The notes below the pieces were generated by a model. That model saw only the letters and a program-made list of their open reading frames with translations. It was not told where the DNA came from and ran no database searches. DNA of 64,000 nt from positions 2,604,001 to 2,668,000 of the forward strand of contig WWBZ02000082.1 of the NCBI GenBank assembly GCA_011503125.2, given 5' to 3'. The translations under genes and the position numbers were made by a program. This document shows, one piece after another, positions 43,084 through 54,790 of this stretch. This stretch comes from Botryosphaeria dothidea (lineage: Eukaryota; Ascomycota; Dothideomycetes; Botryosphaeriales; Botryosphaeriaceae). Position 1 is the stretch's first letter; each line of letters starts with the position of its first letter.

Positions 43084-43905
43084 GGCGGACCGCAGAGACA
43101 ATGGCTCAGGGAGGGTGTGTGAGCGCTGCTGGAGCAGTACGGTTGGAGAAAGCCATGGTTGGTCTTATCCGGAGGTGTCGGCGCGGGGCGCGAGATAACC
43201 TATCACGCACAAGGCGGGGATCGTTGTCCAGGCGGCCGCTGCAGGAATTGGCAGGAGCTCAAGCGGCGCGCGCAACAACAATTTCCCGCGCAGCTGCCTA
43301 TGTATTTCTTTACACTCCACCGCTGTCTCCGGCTCCCGTCTTGTGTTTCGGCCTGTCGTCAGAGCTTTCTAACTGTGGGTTTACCCCGCCACTACCCCAA
43401 TGCGGAACCTCGGATGGTGTGGGGATGCGGCGCCCTCGGCTTGCCCGGGAGCACAGCTCGAGCCTATGTCAATTTAAAAAAAAAAAAACTCAGAGGTTGC
43501 ACTGAGTAAACACTCCCCTTGGCAGCCCCAAATAACAAATCAACATCAGCAATGAGTAGACTGAAGTCCACCATCAGGCCTCCCGGTCAGGGGTGCGGTC
43601 AGCTCAGACAGATGACGCAACTCGCTAATTGCAGCTCCCAAAACTTCTCTGATCTTCAATCAGCGCACCTAATCGTCCAATGGCTATTCTTGATGGCGTG
43701 CATCATTCGCGCTTGCAGAACGCTTGTCAGATTTTCGGGTCTTGGATCTGCTTAAATCCGCGCCTTGATCCCCTCCTGCGGAGAATGCGGGGTGCAGCAG
43801 GTGAACAGGGTCCCGAGGTCTGCCAGTGTGCAACAAAACCGATCCCCCTCTCACCATGTACTGCTTCTCACGATTTTCTGACTTGCTCCCGTCCTCTCCT
43901 CCATC
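43084..43905. promoter_or_regulatory. Divergent promoter region of the alcohol dehydrogenase and CoA ligase genes
   Basis: About 820 bp between head-to-head genes with related chemistry. An A-tract of twelve or more lies at about 43477-43488. No specific operator recognised. Confidence 0.45.
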
Positions 43906-45740
43906 ATGGCCTCTCAGATAAAAGGCCAAGCCACGGTTGTCGAGAAAACCCCTGAGGGCACCATATACCGCTGTCCCGAGAGCTATACACTCCCCAACTT
44001 AGACATCCTGACCCTTCTCTTCGGTACGCGCTCATGCCATTCGCGACACGCGGCCAGATATCTCACATAAGCTCAATTTGTATTTATGAACAGAGTCGTA
44101 CCACGCATCTGCCAACGAAGAAACTCCAATCCATATATCCGCCGCCAACCCGAGCCATCTGATCACCAAATTCCAGGCCCGCATCCTCACCAAACGCTCC
44201 GCCTATGCGCTCCGCCATGGCTACGGTATTGGCGCCTCCGGCCCCGGCAAAGATGTCGTAACATGCATCTCCACCGGCCATCATCTCCTCCCAGTCGCAT
44301 TCTACAGTGTCGTGGCCTCTGGGGGCGTGTTTTCGGCCGCCAGTCCATCCGCTACACCCGCTGACCTCGCGCGGCAACTCCGGCAAGGCGACAGCAACCT
44401 GTTGATCTGCAACGAAGACACCAAAGCCGTCGCCATCGCCGCCGCAAAAGACGTCGGCCTCCCTCCCTCCCGCGTCCTCGTCATCCCCAACGGCAGCGAA
44501 TACGGCCTGCACCGCGTCTCCGACGGCGCCGACGTCCTCAGCCAAAAGACGCTCGACTGGCAACGCATCACCGACCCCGCCGAGCTCGCCAACAGACTGA
44601 TCATCCTCATCTACTCCAGCGGCACGACCGGCCTGCCCAAAGGCGTCAAGCTCTCCCACGCCAACGTCCTCGCCGAGTGCGCCACCGCGCTCGACCCGTG
44701 GAAGGCGTGGAACGCGCAGAACAACCCGTCCTTCGCCTACCGCACGCTCGCGCACCTGCCGACCGCGCACATCGCCGGCATCCAGGGCTACCTCATCAAC
44801 CCCTTCTACATGGGCGGCGTCGTCTACTGGATGCCCAAGTTCGACTTCCCGCAGTTCCTCGCGTACAATGCGAAATACCGCATCACGGCCTTCTTCACCG
44901 TCCCGCCCGTCTACCTCGCCATCGCCAAGCACCCCGCCGTCACCGACCAGTTCGCCACGCTCGAGCACGCCGTCAGCGGCGCCGCGCCGCTCGGCAAAGA
45001 CCTGCAGCTCGCCGCGAGCAGGAAGCTGGGCGGTGGGAAAACGATGATCTTCCAGACGTGGGGCCTCAGCGAGACGACGGGCAGCATCACCCTGCTGCCC
45101 AACGGCGAGCAGGACACCAGCGGCAGCGTGGCGTGCTTGATTGCGAACCACACGGCGCGTTTGGTTGACGACGAGGGGAGGGACGTCGAGGTGGGGAAGC
45201 CAGGCGAGGTGCTGGTCAGGGGGCCGGTCGTGACGAAGGGGTATCATAAGAATGAGGAGGCGAACAGGGAGTCGTTCAGGGATGGCTGGTTTTGCACGGG
45301 GGATATTGCGGTGTTTAGGGATGGGAAGTTTTACATTGTGGACCGGAAGAAGGTGAGTCGAGCTGCTTTGCTGCGGACGGGAGGGGGATCGATTGCTGAC
45401 TGAGTCGTAGGAGTTGATCAAGTACAAGGGCCTGCAGGTCGCGCCTGCGGAGCTGGAGGCTCTGCTGCTGAATCATGCGGATATCATGGATGCCGCTGTT
45501 ATTGGTGTGGAGGCTGAGGGGACGGAGGTGCCGCGCGCGTATGTCGTCGCAGACGAGAACAAGATTTCAGCAGAGCAGATACAAGAGTATGTGAAGAGTA
45601 ATGTGGCGGACTACAAGAGGTTGAGAGGAGGTGTTGTGTTTTTAGACGCTATCCCCAAAAGCCCGTCGGGTAAGATCTTGAGGAAAGATTTGCGGGAATT
45701 GGCCAAGAAGGAGTCGTTGGAAGCAAAGGCGAAGCTTTGA
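43906..45740 (+). CDS. 4-coumarate/phenylacetate-CoA ligase-like enzyme with peroxisomal signal
   Basis: ANL-superfamily acyl-CoA synthetase. Exons 43906-44023, 44094-45352 and 45411-45740; introns 70 and 58 bp; 568 aa. ATP-binding motifs are intact: [16 protein letters not shown] (A3), the [10 protein letters not shown] adenylate motif (A5), GWFCTGDIA (A7), [16 protein letters not shown] (A8 hinge) and [13 protein letters not shown] with the catalytic lysine (A10). It activates an aromatic or medium-chain carboxylic acid first to the adenylate and then to the CoA thioester. The last three residues, AKL, are a type 1 peroxisomal targeting signal, matching fungal phenylacetyl-CoA ligases and 4CL-like enzymes that feed side-chain beta-oxidation. 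Divergent from the aryl-alcohol dehydrogenase. Confidence 0.9.
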
Positions 45741-46249
45741 AATGGATTTGGAGCGCATTGTACCGGGTCAAGGTACGGTTTAGAAGATGAGTTGATCAAC
45801 GAGAATATTTTCCGTTCGATATCCCTCTTGATTCGTTGCGAGCTTCCATATTCTCGGTTTGAAAATATTTCATACTCATATCCATATAATTTGCTGGCTA
45901 GAACCATCATTCAATAAGAGATAGTACAGTATTTCTCCAACCTGAGTGGCTATTATATCTCTCGTCGTTGCATAGTCTGCCCAATAGTCCAGGTTCTGTT
46001 TGTCATCGCATTACTGACAGAGAAAAAAAAAATAATTAGCGCGTCCCGCATGCTTGGTGGGCAAGGGGTCATACAAGCTACCCCGCAAATCTACTACTCG
46101 ATCCGGTAAATGGACGCAACTGATGACGTCGAGAAAAGACGGCACTTCAGACGGAAAGTCGAAGTGCATGAACCACAAAATAAATAAGACGCTCTCTTAC
46201 CGCCAAGACGTCCCTTCTAAACTCCTAAAATTCATACGCCCAAACGCAC
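45741..46249. other. intergenic region
   Basis: About 500 bp; 3' flank of the ligase and promoter of the epimerase. Only an A-rich tract (46024-46034) noted. Confidence 0.55.
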
Positions 46250-46264
46250 ATGCTCCGAGCAGCA

Positions 46265-47274
46265 ATGCCTACTGGCAAGCGCATCGTCTTCACCGGCGGC
46301 TCAGGCAAGGCCGGTAAGTTGAGAAATCCGCAACACCACTTCTTCAAGAGCCACCCATCCCAACCCCCCAATTCAAACCCATCAATACTAACCCTCCCTC
46401 CCACAATCCAGGCCGCCACGTCATCCCCGAGCTCCTCAAGCGCGGCTACCAAGTCCTCAACCTCGACCTCGTCCCGCTCAACCACCCGGGCGTCTTCGAC
46501 CTCAAGACCGACCTGACCGACAGCGGCCAGGTCTTCAACGCCCTCACCACCCACTTCAACTTCGCCGGCTACGACGACCCGTCCGGCCCCCCCGCCCCGC
46601 CCGACGCCGTCATCCACTTCGCCGCGTTCGCCCGCAACATGCTCGTCCCCGACAACGCCATGTACGCCGCCAACACGCAGGCGACTTACAACGTCATCGA
46701 GGCGGCCTGCAAGCTCGGCGTGCGCAAGATCGTCATCGCGTCGAGCGAGACCGTGTACGGCGTGTGCTTCGCGCAGGGCGACGCCGACTACCACGCCTTC
46801 CCGCTCGACGAGGACGCGTACGACTGCGACCCGATGGACAGCTACGCCCTCTCCAAGCTGTGCGGCGAGCGCGTGGCGCGCGGCTTCGCGCGGCGCTTCC
46901 ACGGGACCGACGTCTACGCCTTGCGCATCGGCAACGTGATCGAGCCGCACGAGTACGCGTCCGACTTCCCGCGCCACGTGGGCCGGCCGGAGACGCGGAA
47001 GCGGAATGCGTGGAGCTATGTCGATGCGCGGGATCTGGGCCAGATTTGCGATCTCTGCGTGAGGAAGGATGGGTTGGGGTTTCAGGTGTTTAATGCGACG
47101 AACGATGGGATCACGACGACGGTGCCGACGAGGGAGTTTTTGGCGAGGGCGTGTCCGGATGTGCCGGTCGTGAGGGAGATGGGGGAGTGGGAGGCGCCGT
47201 TGACGAATAGGAAGGCGAAGGAGGTGTTGGGATTTAAGGAGGAGCATGATTGGAGGAAGTATTATAAGCCGTGA
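46265..47274 (+). CDS. NAD-dependent epimerase/dehydratase (extended SDR)
   Basis: Exons 46265-46313 and 46412-47274 with a 98-bp phase-1 intron; 303 aa (an upstream ATG at 46250 would add MLRAA). The Rossmann signature TGGSGKAGRH is split by the intron. An acid at the end of beta-2 (LNLDLVPL) indicates NAD(H). Active-site residues are Ser in IASSETVYG and the YxxxK pair in SYALSKLCGE. VIHFAAFARN and YALRIGNVIEPHEY are typical of nucleotide-sugar and uronate-type SDRs. The family most similar by pattern comprises uronate dehydrogenase-like and UDP-glucose epimerase-like proteins; substrate unknown. The C-terminal EEHDWRKYYKP is common in these proteins. Third positions are nearly all G or C. 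Confidence 0.85.
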
Positions 47275-47692
47275 TGGGGGGATGGCGGCTGGTGGGGGGT
47301 TGAACAATAGAGGGAATGTTGCGTGAGCAGGTGCCAATTGGATGGTATAGATCGGATTGTTTGTCGATACGTACAGAGGAGTGCTACAGCCGATGGGTAG
47401 TGCTAAATGCGATTCTTATAGACACAATTCTTACAGATTTCTGGTGACAAAGCCTTCCACATGAATGATTTGACTCCGTATGGCAGGGTCGGTCTTCACA
47501 TTCAGTGCTCACCGTCTGCTGCAATATCCCTTGGTATACATCGTAGATCTGTAATTCCTACCTGCCCTTCAAAATTATTAAAACTATGTACATTGAAATG
47601 ATCCATCACTCTTCCCCTTATAAAAATTTCGTAAATAGTCATATCCTCATAAACCGTAAAAAGTACAGGACTTTTAGTCGCAAACCGCATGA
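47275..47692. other. intergenic region between convergent genes
   Basis: Holds MITE-like copy D at its centre and an AT-rich stretch (47560-47690) before the stop of the repeat protein gene. Confidence 0.55.
47372..47482. mobile_element. MITE-like element copy D, internally deleted/truncated
   Basis: The left end TACAGAGGAGTGCTACAGCC then GATGGGTAGTGCTAAATGCG matches copies A and C. The block GGTGACAAAGCCTTCCAC matches AGGGACAAAGCC of copy A, but the central palindrome arm is missing and no right terminus is found. Right boundary approximate. Confidence 0.5.
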
Positions 47693-50600
47693 TTACCACA
47701 AGAAACCCCCTATTAAAGCTAATAATCCAGACAAGAAAATATAAGCAAATGATCCGCTCTGCATCTTATCCGCTGCCCCGGGAGCCGCTGCACCCGTTGC
47801 TGCAGCCGTCTGAGTTGCAGTAGCACCCGCGCTTGCGGTTGATGTACGTTCAGCGGATGCCTCGGCGCGCGTAGCACTAGCTGACACAAGAGTCTGCGTG
47901 TGGCCGTCCACAACCAAAACCGTAGCGGATGGACTGAGGGAGATGGTTGTACCATCGATTACAATGGATCCACCAGGGGTGAGTGTCTGGCCGTCGATGA
48001 CGTACGTGCCACCAGCGGCGCCGGAGTTGGAAATTGCGGTGTATGTTTGCCCGTCGATGGTGAGAACGGGGAAGCGGGTGCTACCTGGCACGGCAGTGGC
48101 AGGGAAAAGAGTTTGCGTCACTCCATTTACGACCAGAGCGGTGGCGGATGGACTGAGAGAAATAGTGGTTCCGTCGACGACGATGACTCCTCCAGGCGTG
48201 AGGGTTTGGCCTGCAATAACATACGTCGTTCCTGGGCCGGAGAGATCTGTGTATACTGTGCCTCCGATGGTCAGATCTGGCGCATTGGTCATAACGCCAA
48301 CGCGCCACTGGGTGACGCCGTCCACGACCAGAGCGGTTGCCCCAGAAGCCAAAGAGATAACGGTGCGGTCAACGGTGATTGATTCGCCTGGTAAGAGCGT
48401 TTGACCGCCAATCTCGTATCCATACGCGCTACCAATGGCTTCCGGAACGAATGTGCTGCCGCCGATGGTGAGAACTGGTAGAGCTGTGCTGAACGAATTC
48501 GAACCGCCCAATGGGGAAGCGACGCCGTTGATGTAGACGGTGCTGTCGGAGGCATCCAAAGATACTGTGCTGCCATCTACAACAATTACGCCTCCCGGCG
48601 TCAAGACCTGGTTTCCGACGATGAAGGAGGTTCCATCCGCAGCAGCATATGCCGTCCCAGCAATGGTAATGACTGGTTGGCCCGCGACGCCGGCCCCAGA
48701 CCCAACGGGTCTGGTTACTCCATCCACAACAAGGTTGTTTGCACCGCTGTCTAACGCTATAGTCGTGCCACTGATCACAATCGAACCTCCAGGCCGAAGA
48801 GTTTGTCCAGCGATCACAAGAGCAGGTGCAGCACCAACAGCGAATGCCGGGTTCGGCGCTGGGGTGATCAATGCCGATGGAAATGTTTGTGTAGCTCCGT
48901 TGATGATCACGTAGCTTGCTGATGGCCCAAGGCTCACTACAGTACCGCCCACAGTGGCAACACCGCCTGCTGTCAACGTCTGACCAGGCGCCAGGTAGTA
49001 TTGAGTGGCTGCATTCGCTGTATAGGCCGCGGATCCAACAGTGATAATCGGAGGCTTGCCCGACTCGGGAGCTCCTTGTTGCCCCCCGGTAGACTGGCTT
49101 CCAGAAAGAGGTGAGGTTTGCCCATTGATAACTACAGCGGTAGCTGAAGGCGATAGTGAAAGGACTGACCCATCCACCGTAATGGCAGGGCCACCGGGAG
49201 AGAGTGATTGGCCGCCAATGACGAAACCAGAGGAGGAATCCATTGTTGCAGTCTGTGTCCCAGCTACAATGACTGGAGGGGATTTCCCGGATTCTCCATT
49301 CTGAGAACCAGAGCTTCCTCCGGAATTTCCAGATCCAGATCCAGGAGAATTTCCAGAGCCAGAACTTGAGCCCGAACCGGAGCCTGAGTTGGAGCCTGAG
49401 TTGGAACCTGAGTTCGAGCCCGAGCCTGATGAGCCAGAGCCAGAACCAGAACCAGGGTTGACATTATCGTTTGAAGAATCCGGGTTCGAGGATCCGGAGC
49501 CAGAGCCTGACCCGCTGTTCTGAGAATTGCCACCAGAAGTAGCTTGGGAAACAACAGCAGAGATAACGGCACCAAGGTCAGGAACGCCACCACCACCCGC
49601 ATTATTCGATGCTCCTGAATTCGATCCAGAGCCACCATTCTGGGAATTGCCGCCCGAGGTAGCTTGGGAAACAACGGCAGAGATGATTGCACCAAGATTA
49701 GGGACGCTACTGCCGCTGTTGTTGTTGTTGTTGTTGTTGTTGTTGTCGTCGTTGTCGTCGTCGTTTTGATTGAGTTGAGTCGGACGTGCCGTGCTTACAC
49801 TGTTGCCGCTACCAGGAACGACAGCGGAGTCGGTGGCCTTGCTATCTCCTGCTGTGACGGAAGCTTTAGTATTAACAAAGACAACAGTAGGAAGATTGAG
49901 TTCTGAGAGAACGGATTCTATGTGGGCGATATAGTCGTTGAAAGCTCTAGTAGTAAATTTCAAAATACCTTTACGGCTTGTGGTAGCAGGCGGCTCCACC
50001 TCGACAGTCGTTTCCACGTGTGCCTTGGGGCGGGTTGTCGAAGAAGGACCATCGATCAGAGTTGGAACCTCGAGATTGTCGACAGAGGATTCCACGTGGC
50101 CAATGAATGGCGTGTATTTGCTGCCGTAGATAACATGGACAATATAATACACCGTTACTGGTCCTTGGTAAGACCCCGCAACGCATGTCGACTGGGGAAT
50201 TTGCTGGAGGAAGTCTTCAGGTATGAGCCCAGTAGTTTCCGTTGAGGTACCAAGCTTGTCGCCGTTGTACTCAAAAGCGTATGGTGCCGGTAGGTCGTAA
50301 GTGGCGACGGAAGATCTGCAAGATACCTCCCCATAAGCATCGACTACTTGCTCGGAACTTTCGACTTCGTAGCTCGAATAGGCAACATATGGAGTACCGG
50401 AAGAGGCAACAAAGACAGTACTTGACGGCCCTGTGAAGGCAACGCTGGGAGGCGGAGGCTCAGTGTAGAGGTCATCCAGAAGATTTTGTTGGGTAAGTGG
50501 TGTAGTTGGTATAGGAAGGAACTCATTCAGCGACGTTATTGTGGTGGTAGCTGCGGCCGGCATAGGCCGTGTGATGGCGATGAAGTCGATGGTTGTTTGA

Positions 50601-51312
50601 TTGAGGTAGGGATCCCATGCTGAAGTGATTTGGTAGTCTACCAGCCCTTCCTGCACAGACTTAACGAGGTCAAACGTTGTGGTTGCCGTGACATAACCCC
50701 AGCTGAACTGCGTGCCCGAGGAGGTCGTGAAGAAGGTGACGATTTGATAGTACTGGTCCAGTGAGTACCAGTAACCAATCTCTGCGCCGCGGACATTGAC
50801 AGTGCAGCCGCAGGTACCATTGCTAGAGCCATTGATGGGCTTCACGTAGGTAGGCCTGGCGGGTGTGCCAGTTCCGATAGGGATATTCCCAGTGCCAGGA
50901 ACGTAGTATGGTGTCGAAAGAGTAATCGCAGTGATGGTGGGAAATGTTTGGTTGGAAGTGACTTCTATTGGGCTCGATTGATTTGTCGGAGAAACGACTG
51001 GCGTAACAATCGGCGCACTGGCTGTCCCGGTGCCCTCATGATTTACTGTGGTGTTGAATTGGGTATCCAAGGAAGTGTATACGGGTGTATTGACAGGCGT
51101 GCTGGTTGAGATGATCACTGGTTGGCTGACGGGATCAATCACTTGAGTCACAGTTGCATTGGCGGTCACTTTGCTGCTGACAGGCGCGGCCGGAGAGGTG
51201 GCTGGGGTGGCAGGGTCTGTCTGAATGTCGACTTCTGGTAACGATGTGGATAGAGCAGAACTGCTGGTGGGGCTCTCAGCGATTGACGAGTTTGCGTAAG
51301 TCAAGACGGATG
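47693..51312 (-). CDS. Large GPI-anchored Ser/Thr-rich cell-surface protein with seven beta-rich repeats
   Basis: One long exon of about 1,200 codons. The N-terminal third is Thr/Ser/Pro-rich (an expected O-mannosylated stalk) and contains a non-repeat domain around [15 protein letters not shown] sequence. Next come poly-Asn/Asp, two near-copies of a segment ([20 protein letters not shown]), and a Gly/Ser linker. Seven units of about 57-62 residues follow, each ending like [20 protein letters not shown]. The C-terminus has a GPI signal: small residues, then a hydrophobic tail ending [13 protein letters not shown]. The frame has no ATG of its own, so a short upstream exon must supply the signal peptide. 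A candidate at about 51482-51426 reads MLLFVRLCAAVVALRLCG and joins in frame only with the weak acceptor CTGAG near 51274. Likely a structural wall protein or adhesin; it does not match a named family I know. Confidence 0.75.
47885..49282 (-). repeat. Seven tandem beta-repeat units in the GPI protein
   Basis: Units of about 170-185 bases at roughly 49282-49108, 49055-48880, 48840-48705 (shortened at its start), 48685-48508, 48485-48295, 48280-48105 and 48070-47890. Consensus elements are TIGGxxYT, [12 protein letters not shown], [15 protein letters not shown] and LVVNGVTQ. Units 6 and 7 are the most alike. Confidence 0.85.
49713..49770 (-). repeat. Trinucleotide microsatellite (poly-Asn/Asp coding)
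   Basis: An uninterrupted GTT run followed by GTC/GTT units on the plus strand encodes an Asn run preceded by Asp on the minus strand. Likely variable in length between strains. Confidence 0.85.
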
Positions 51313-51319
51313 CTACCAA

Positions 51320-52771
51320 AGGGTTGGGTCAGCCAAATTTGGAACAGATGGGAAGTTTGGAAGACAGGAGGGTTACCGCTGGAAGGTTGACCGGGGTGCT
51401 TGATTCGGTTTCTGCTTGCGCTCACCTGGCCACACAAGCGCAGCGCAACCACGGCCGCGCAAAGACGCACAAAAAGCAGCATCGCGTTGCACCTGCAGAC
51501 AACGAAAGGCGGAGGCCAGCGACATCAGCAGAGACAGGCAGAATGGGCACAGCAGAGGAGAAGTAGGGGCCGGGACATTCAGCTCAGCAGCAAGGGTGGA
51601 GGCTGATGCCTGCAGGGCATATGCAGAATAGATTGGCATGACTTGATGAGGAGGCAGGCCGACGGGCTGAGTCCCTGAAACCGTGGAGAGGTCGCGGGCG
51701 GGATCTTCATGCCGTGGCCAGTCAGAGATTAGCGGTGGAGAGGCGCAGAGGGCGGCCAGACTCAGCTGTGCAGCTGCAATGCTGCTCCCCTGTCCATCTG
51801 CGCGCATCATTTGCGGCCCATATACACGCTGTCGGGTCAGCGCGGTCACAGCAGCGAGTTTCAAGCGACTCCATCGTCGCCGACAGCCTGGAGAAAGGAC
51901 GACGTTTCGCTCGTATCTGCGAGTGCGCAGCGGGCGGCGCTCATTCCTGCCGAGTGGCGCGGCCTTCACAAGCTCTTTAGCCCCAGTCCCGGCCCAAGAC
52001 GGACCCCGGCATCCCAGCAACGCAGCACAAGACCATCCCCGGCCTGGGACCCTAAACGTGGCTAGCCTGCGCCTGCTCGCTCTCGGGTCCTCCGAGTAGA
52101 GACTGCCACGGCCGCGCCCAGCCTGTCTGTCATCTCTACCGCCTCCTGCTCACCTACCTACCTACCTACAACGGAGCCAGTCCAATGGTCGCGCGCGTTG
52201 CTGGTAACCCGTCGTATTAGTCGACCTTAAACTCACTGGGCCCGAAGGAGCGCTAGGCTCTGGGCGAGGCGCCGAACGCCGAAAGCCATTGGCCTCAGAT
52301 AGAACCACACCCGGCCGGTACTGCTGACGGCCTGAAGGAATCGCCCGACACGCTTCGACAAGAACTCTGGGGCCCCCCCGCCGGCCGCTGCCTGCGTCTG
52401 AACCGTCTATCAACCTCCCCGTCTCCCTCGTGCGTGACCGCAGTAGCCAGCGCACCGCCGACCCGCTGCCACCACGCACCCATTGGAGCGCACGCGATCC
52501 CGCACCCGCGTGTGTGTCCCGTCTTGGTTTGCAAGCCACACCAAGCCTATCGCTTTCGCCGCTGCCCTCCACCTGCCGCCTCCCACCTCGACCACTTGCC
52601 AGCTTCACCCGTGCTACCCACCCTTCGTTCCTGACGTCTTCGCCGCCTTGTACCACCACCATGCGCAATTGCTAGCTCTCCAGTTCCGCGAAAACAGCCA
52701 CAGGAGACCATGCCAGCAAACTCCCGACCATCCTCGACCAGCCTCCAGCGGATCCCCAGACCTGCGCCATC
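51320..52771. other. divergent intergenic region
   Basis: About 1.45 kb between the GPI protein and the membrane pseudoprotease. It must contain the first exon(s) of the GPI protein near 51.4-51.5 kb. A CCTA tetranucleotide repeat is at 52152-52170. ORFs up to 215 codons overlap on both strands; none has a recognisable domain. Confidence 0.5.
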
Positions 52772-54790
52772 ATGACCCTCTTCGGCATCTGTTATAAGGC
52801 GCTGACCTTTTCATCCCTCGCTCTTTTCGCATTTTTCCCTTCCTCGTGTAACTCTCAGCTCGAGCCCCGTGCGACGGACACAGTTCCGGCCCCGGTGGTC
52901 TTCACTCCTGATCAGAATTGGGACGGAATCGATGGCCAGTGGTCCTCTTTCACCTTGCGCGTGGGCACCCCGCAGCAATTCGTCCGTGTCTTGCCAGCAA
53001 CTGCCAGCCAACAAACCTGGGTTGTCAGACCGGAGGGATGTGCCTATACCACCGATACCAATACCTGTGAACAGTTGCGTGGGTGGACGTTCAACATTTC
53101 GGCGTCAACATCTTGGGAGACTATAGGAAATTACTCGACCTGGGTGGAGCGGAATCTCGGATATGATGCGGGCGCTACGTACGGCTTTGAAACCGTGGGA
53201 CTCGGCAATGTTGGCGATGGTGGTCCTACGCTCACCAACACCACCGTCGGCGCCATGATGGACTTGGATTTCTTCGTGGGAGCCTTTGGATTGCATCCGA
53301 AGCCAACAAACTTCAGCACCTTTAATGATCCATCGCCAAGCTACATGTCAAAGCTCAAGGAAGCGCAAATCATCCCTAGTCTCTCTTATGGTTATACGGC
53401 AGGAAATCAATACAGTGAGTGCGTGTTCTCTGAAGAAATCGGGCTTGACTAACTATTCGAAGGACTCAACAAGGTCTTGGCGAGCCTGACTCTGGGGGGT
53501 TACGATTCTTCCAGGTTCATTCCAAACAACATGAGCTTCTCCTTCGCACCAGACAATGAACGGGACGTTGTAGTGGGATTGCAGGGGATTAGCATGACTT
53601 CCGAGACGAAATCAGACATCAGTCTCCTGCCAAACCCTGTCACAATGTACATCGACTCGACTGTTCCGCAGATTTGGCTGCCTGTTGAAGCATGCACAAA
53701 GTTTGAGCAAGCCTTTGGATTGACGTATGACAACGATACCGACCTTTACATCGTTAACGATACGCTGCACGACAACCTGGTGGCTCAGAATGCCAATGTG
53801 ACGTTCACACTGGGTCAAACAACGACTGGCGGGGAAACTATTGATATCGTCCTTCCTTATGCAGCTTTCGATCTCACAGCCAAACCTCCTTACCAGGGAC
53901 TCTCGGATGACAGCATGTACTTTCCTATCCGTCGAGGCCAAAATGAGTCGCAGTATGTGTTTGGACGCACCTTCCTCCAGGAAGCATACATCATTGTCGA
54001 TCATGAGCGCTCGAACTTTTCCGTCTCGCAGTGCGTGTTTGAGTACAACACTCAACAAACAATTATTACGATTTTCGCTCCGGGAAACGACACGAGCAGC
54101 TCAACTTCGGGAGAATCAGGTTCCAATGGCATATCGACTGGTGCAATTGCAGGAATTGCTGTCGGTGGCGTTGTGGCGGTTCTAGCAGCACTGTCTCTGA
54201 TTGGACTGTTCTACTGGAGGAGACGTTACCGGGCATTGAAGGCCAAGCTTGGCCCCGACAAATCAGGGTCAGCGAGCACCGGTGATGGCTCGAGCGAGGC
54301 TCCGGCAGCAGGGGGCCAAAGCGAAAAGCCCACACTGGTGATACCCAAGGCCGAGCTCGATGCCACCCCAAGCGAAAATGCTCCCCAGAGAGACAAGGAT
54401 GCCAAGCCGAATTTGCCAACTCTGCTGTACCCGTCCGAGGTGGAAGCGAACGAGGTGCAGATCTTCGAGATGCCGGGCGATTTCCCCAAGACATCGGAGG
54501 CAGATTCGCGGGAGCTGTCGGAGAAGCAGGCAATGATGTTCAGGGAACAGAAGTATAACGGCACCGACCCTGACCCTTCACCTACCACGCCCACGGCGCC
54601 TGATCGGCTGCGGCCATCACCGGTCAGGCCGGAGGACGTAAAGCGGGTCATTCACACCGGCGACCTTCCAATCTCTCCTCTGACGGCCGAGGGTGAGCAC
54701 GGCAGAACTTTCTCGCCACTGTCGCCACTGGCCGGGCCGTCGAGCGGAGAACCTAGCCCGTCGCGGCGGCGGTTCTCGTTCGAGGATTAG
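52772..54790 (+). CDS. Single-pass membrane protein with aspartic-protease-like ectodomain lacking a catalytic Asp
   Basis: Exons 52772-53414 and 53463-54790 with a 48-bp phase-1 intron; 656 aa. A signal peptide (to about residue 28) is followed by a pepsin-fold domain (about 45-420) with many N-glycosylation sequons. The first active-site loop, normally DTG before the WV strand, reads ATASQQTWVV, so the catalytic Asp is missing; the second reads YIDSTVPQIW and keeps its Asp. A Ser/Gly stalk leads to one transmembrane helix (GAIAGIAVGGVVAVLAALSL). The cytosolic tail of about 210 residues starts with a basic cluster (YWRRRYRALKAK) and is rich in Ser-Pro/Thr-Pro sites, ending RRRFSFED. Such proteins are widespread in Pezizomycotina and uncharacterised. 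The layout is that of a receptor or scaffold rather than an enzyme. The Slt2-type MAP kinase gene follows on the same strand. Confidence 0.88.

Noticed and set aside
49300..49500. Repetitive DNA as a possible CRISPR-like array
   Set aside because: The repeats are codon-scale Ser/Gly linker repeats inside a coding frame with no spacers; the genome is eukaryotic.
51426..52020. Alternative N-terminus of the GPI protein in the frame through LASAFRCLQVQ
   Set aside because: It joins in phase with the stronger acceptor, but the resulting start is not a signal peptide, which a GPI-anchored protein needs. Left open as a finding rather than called.
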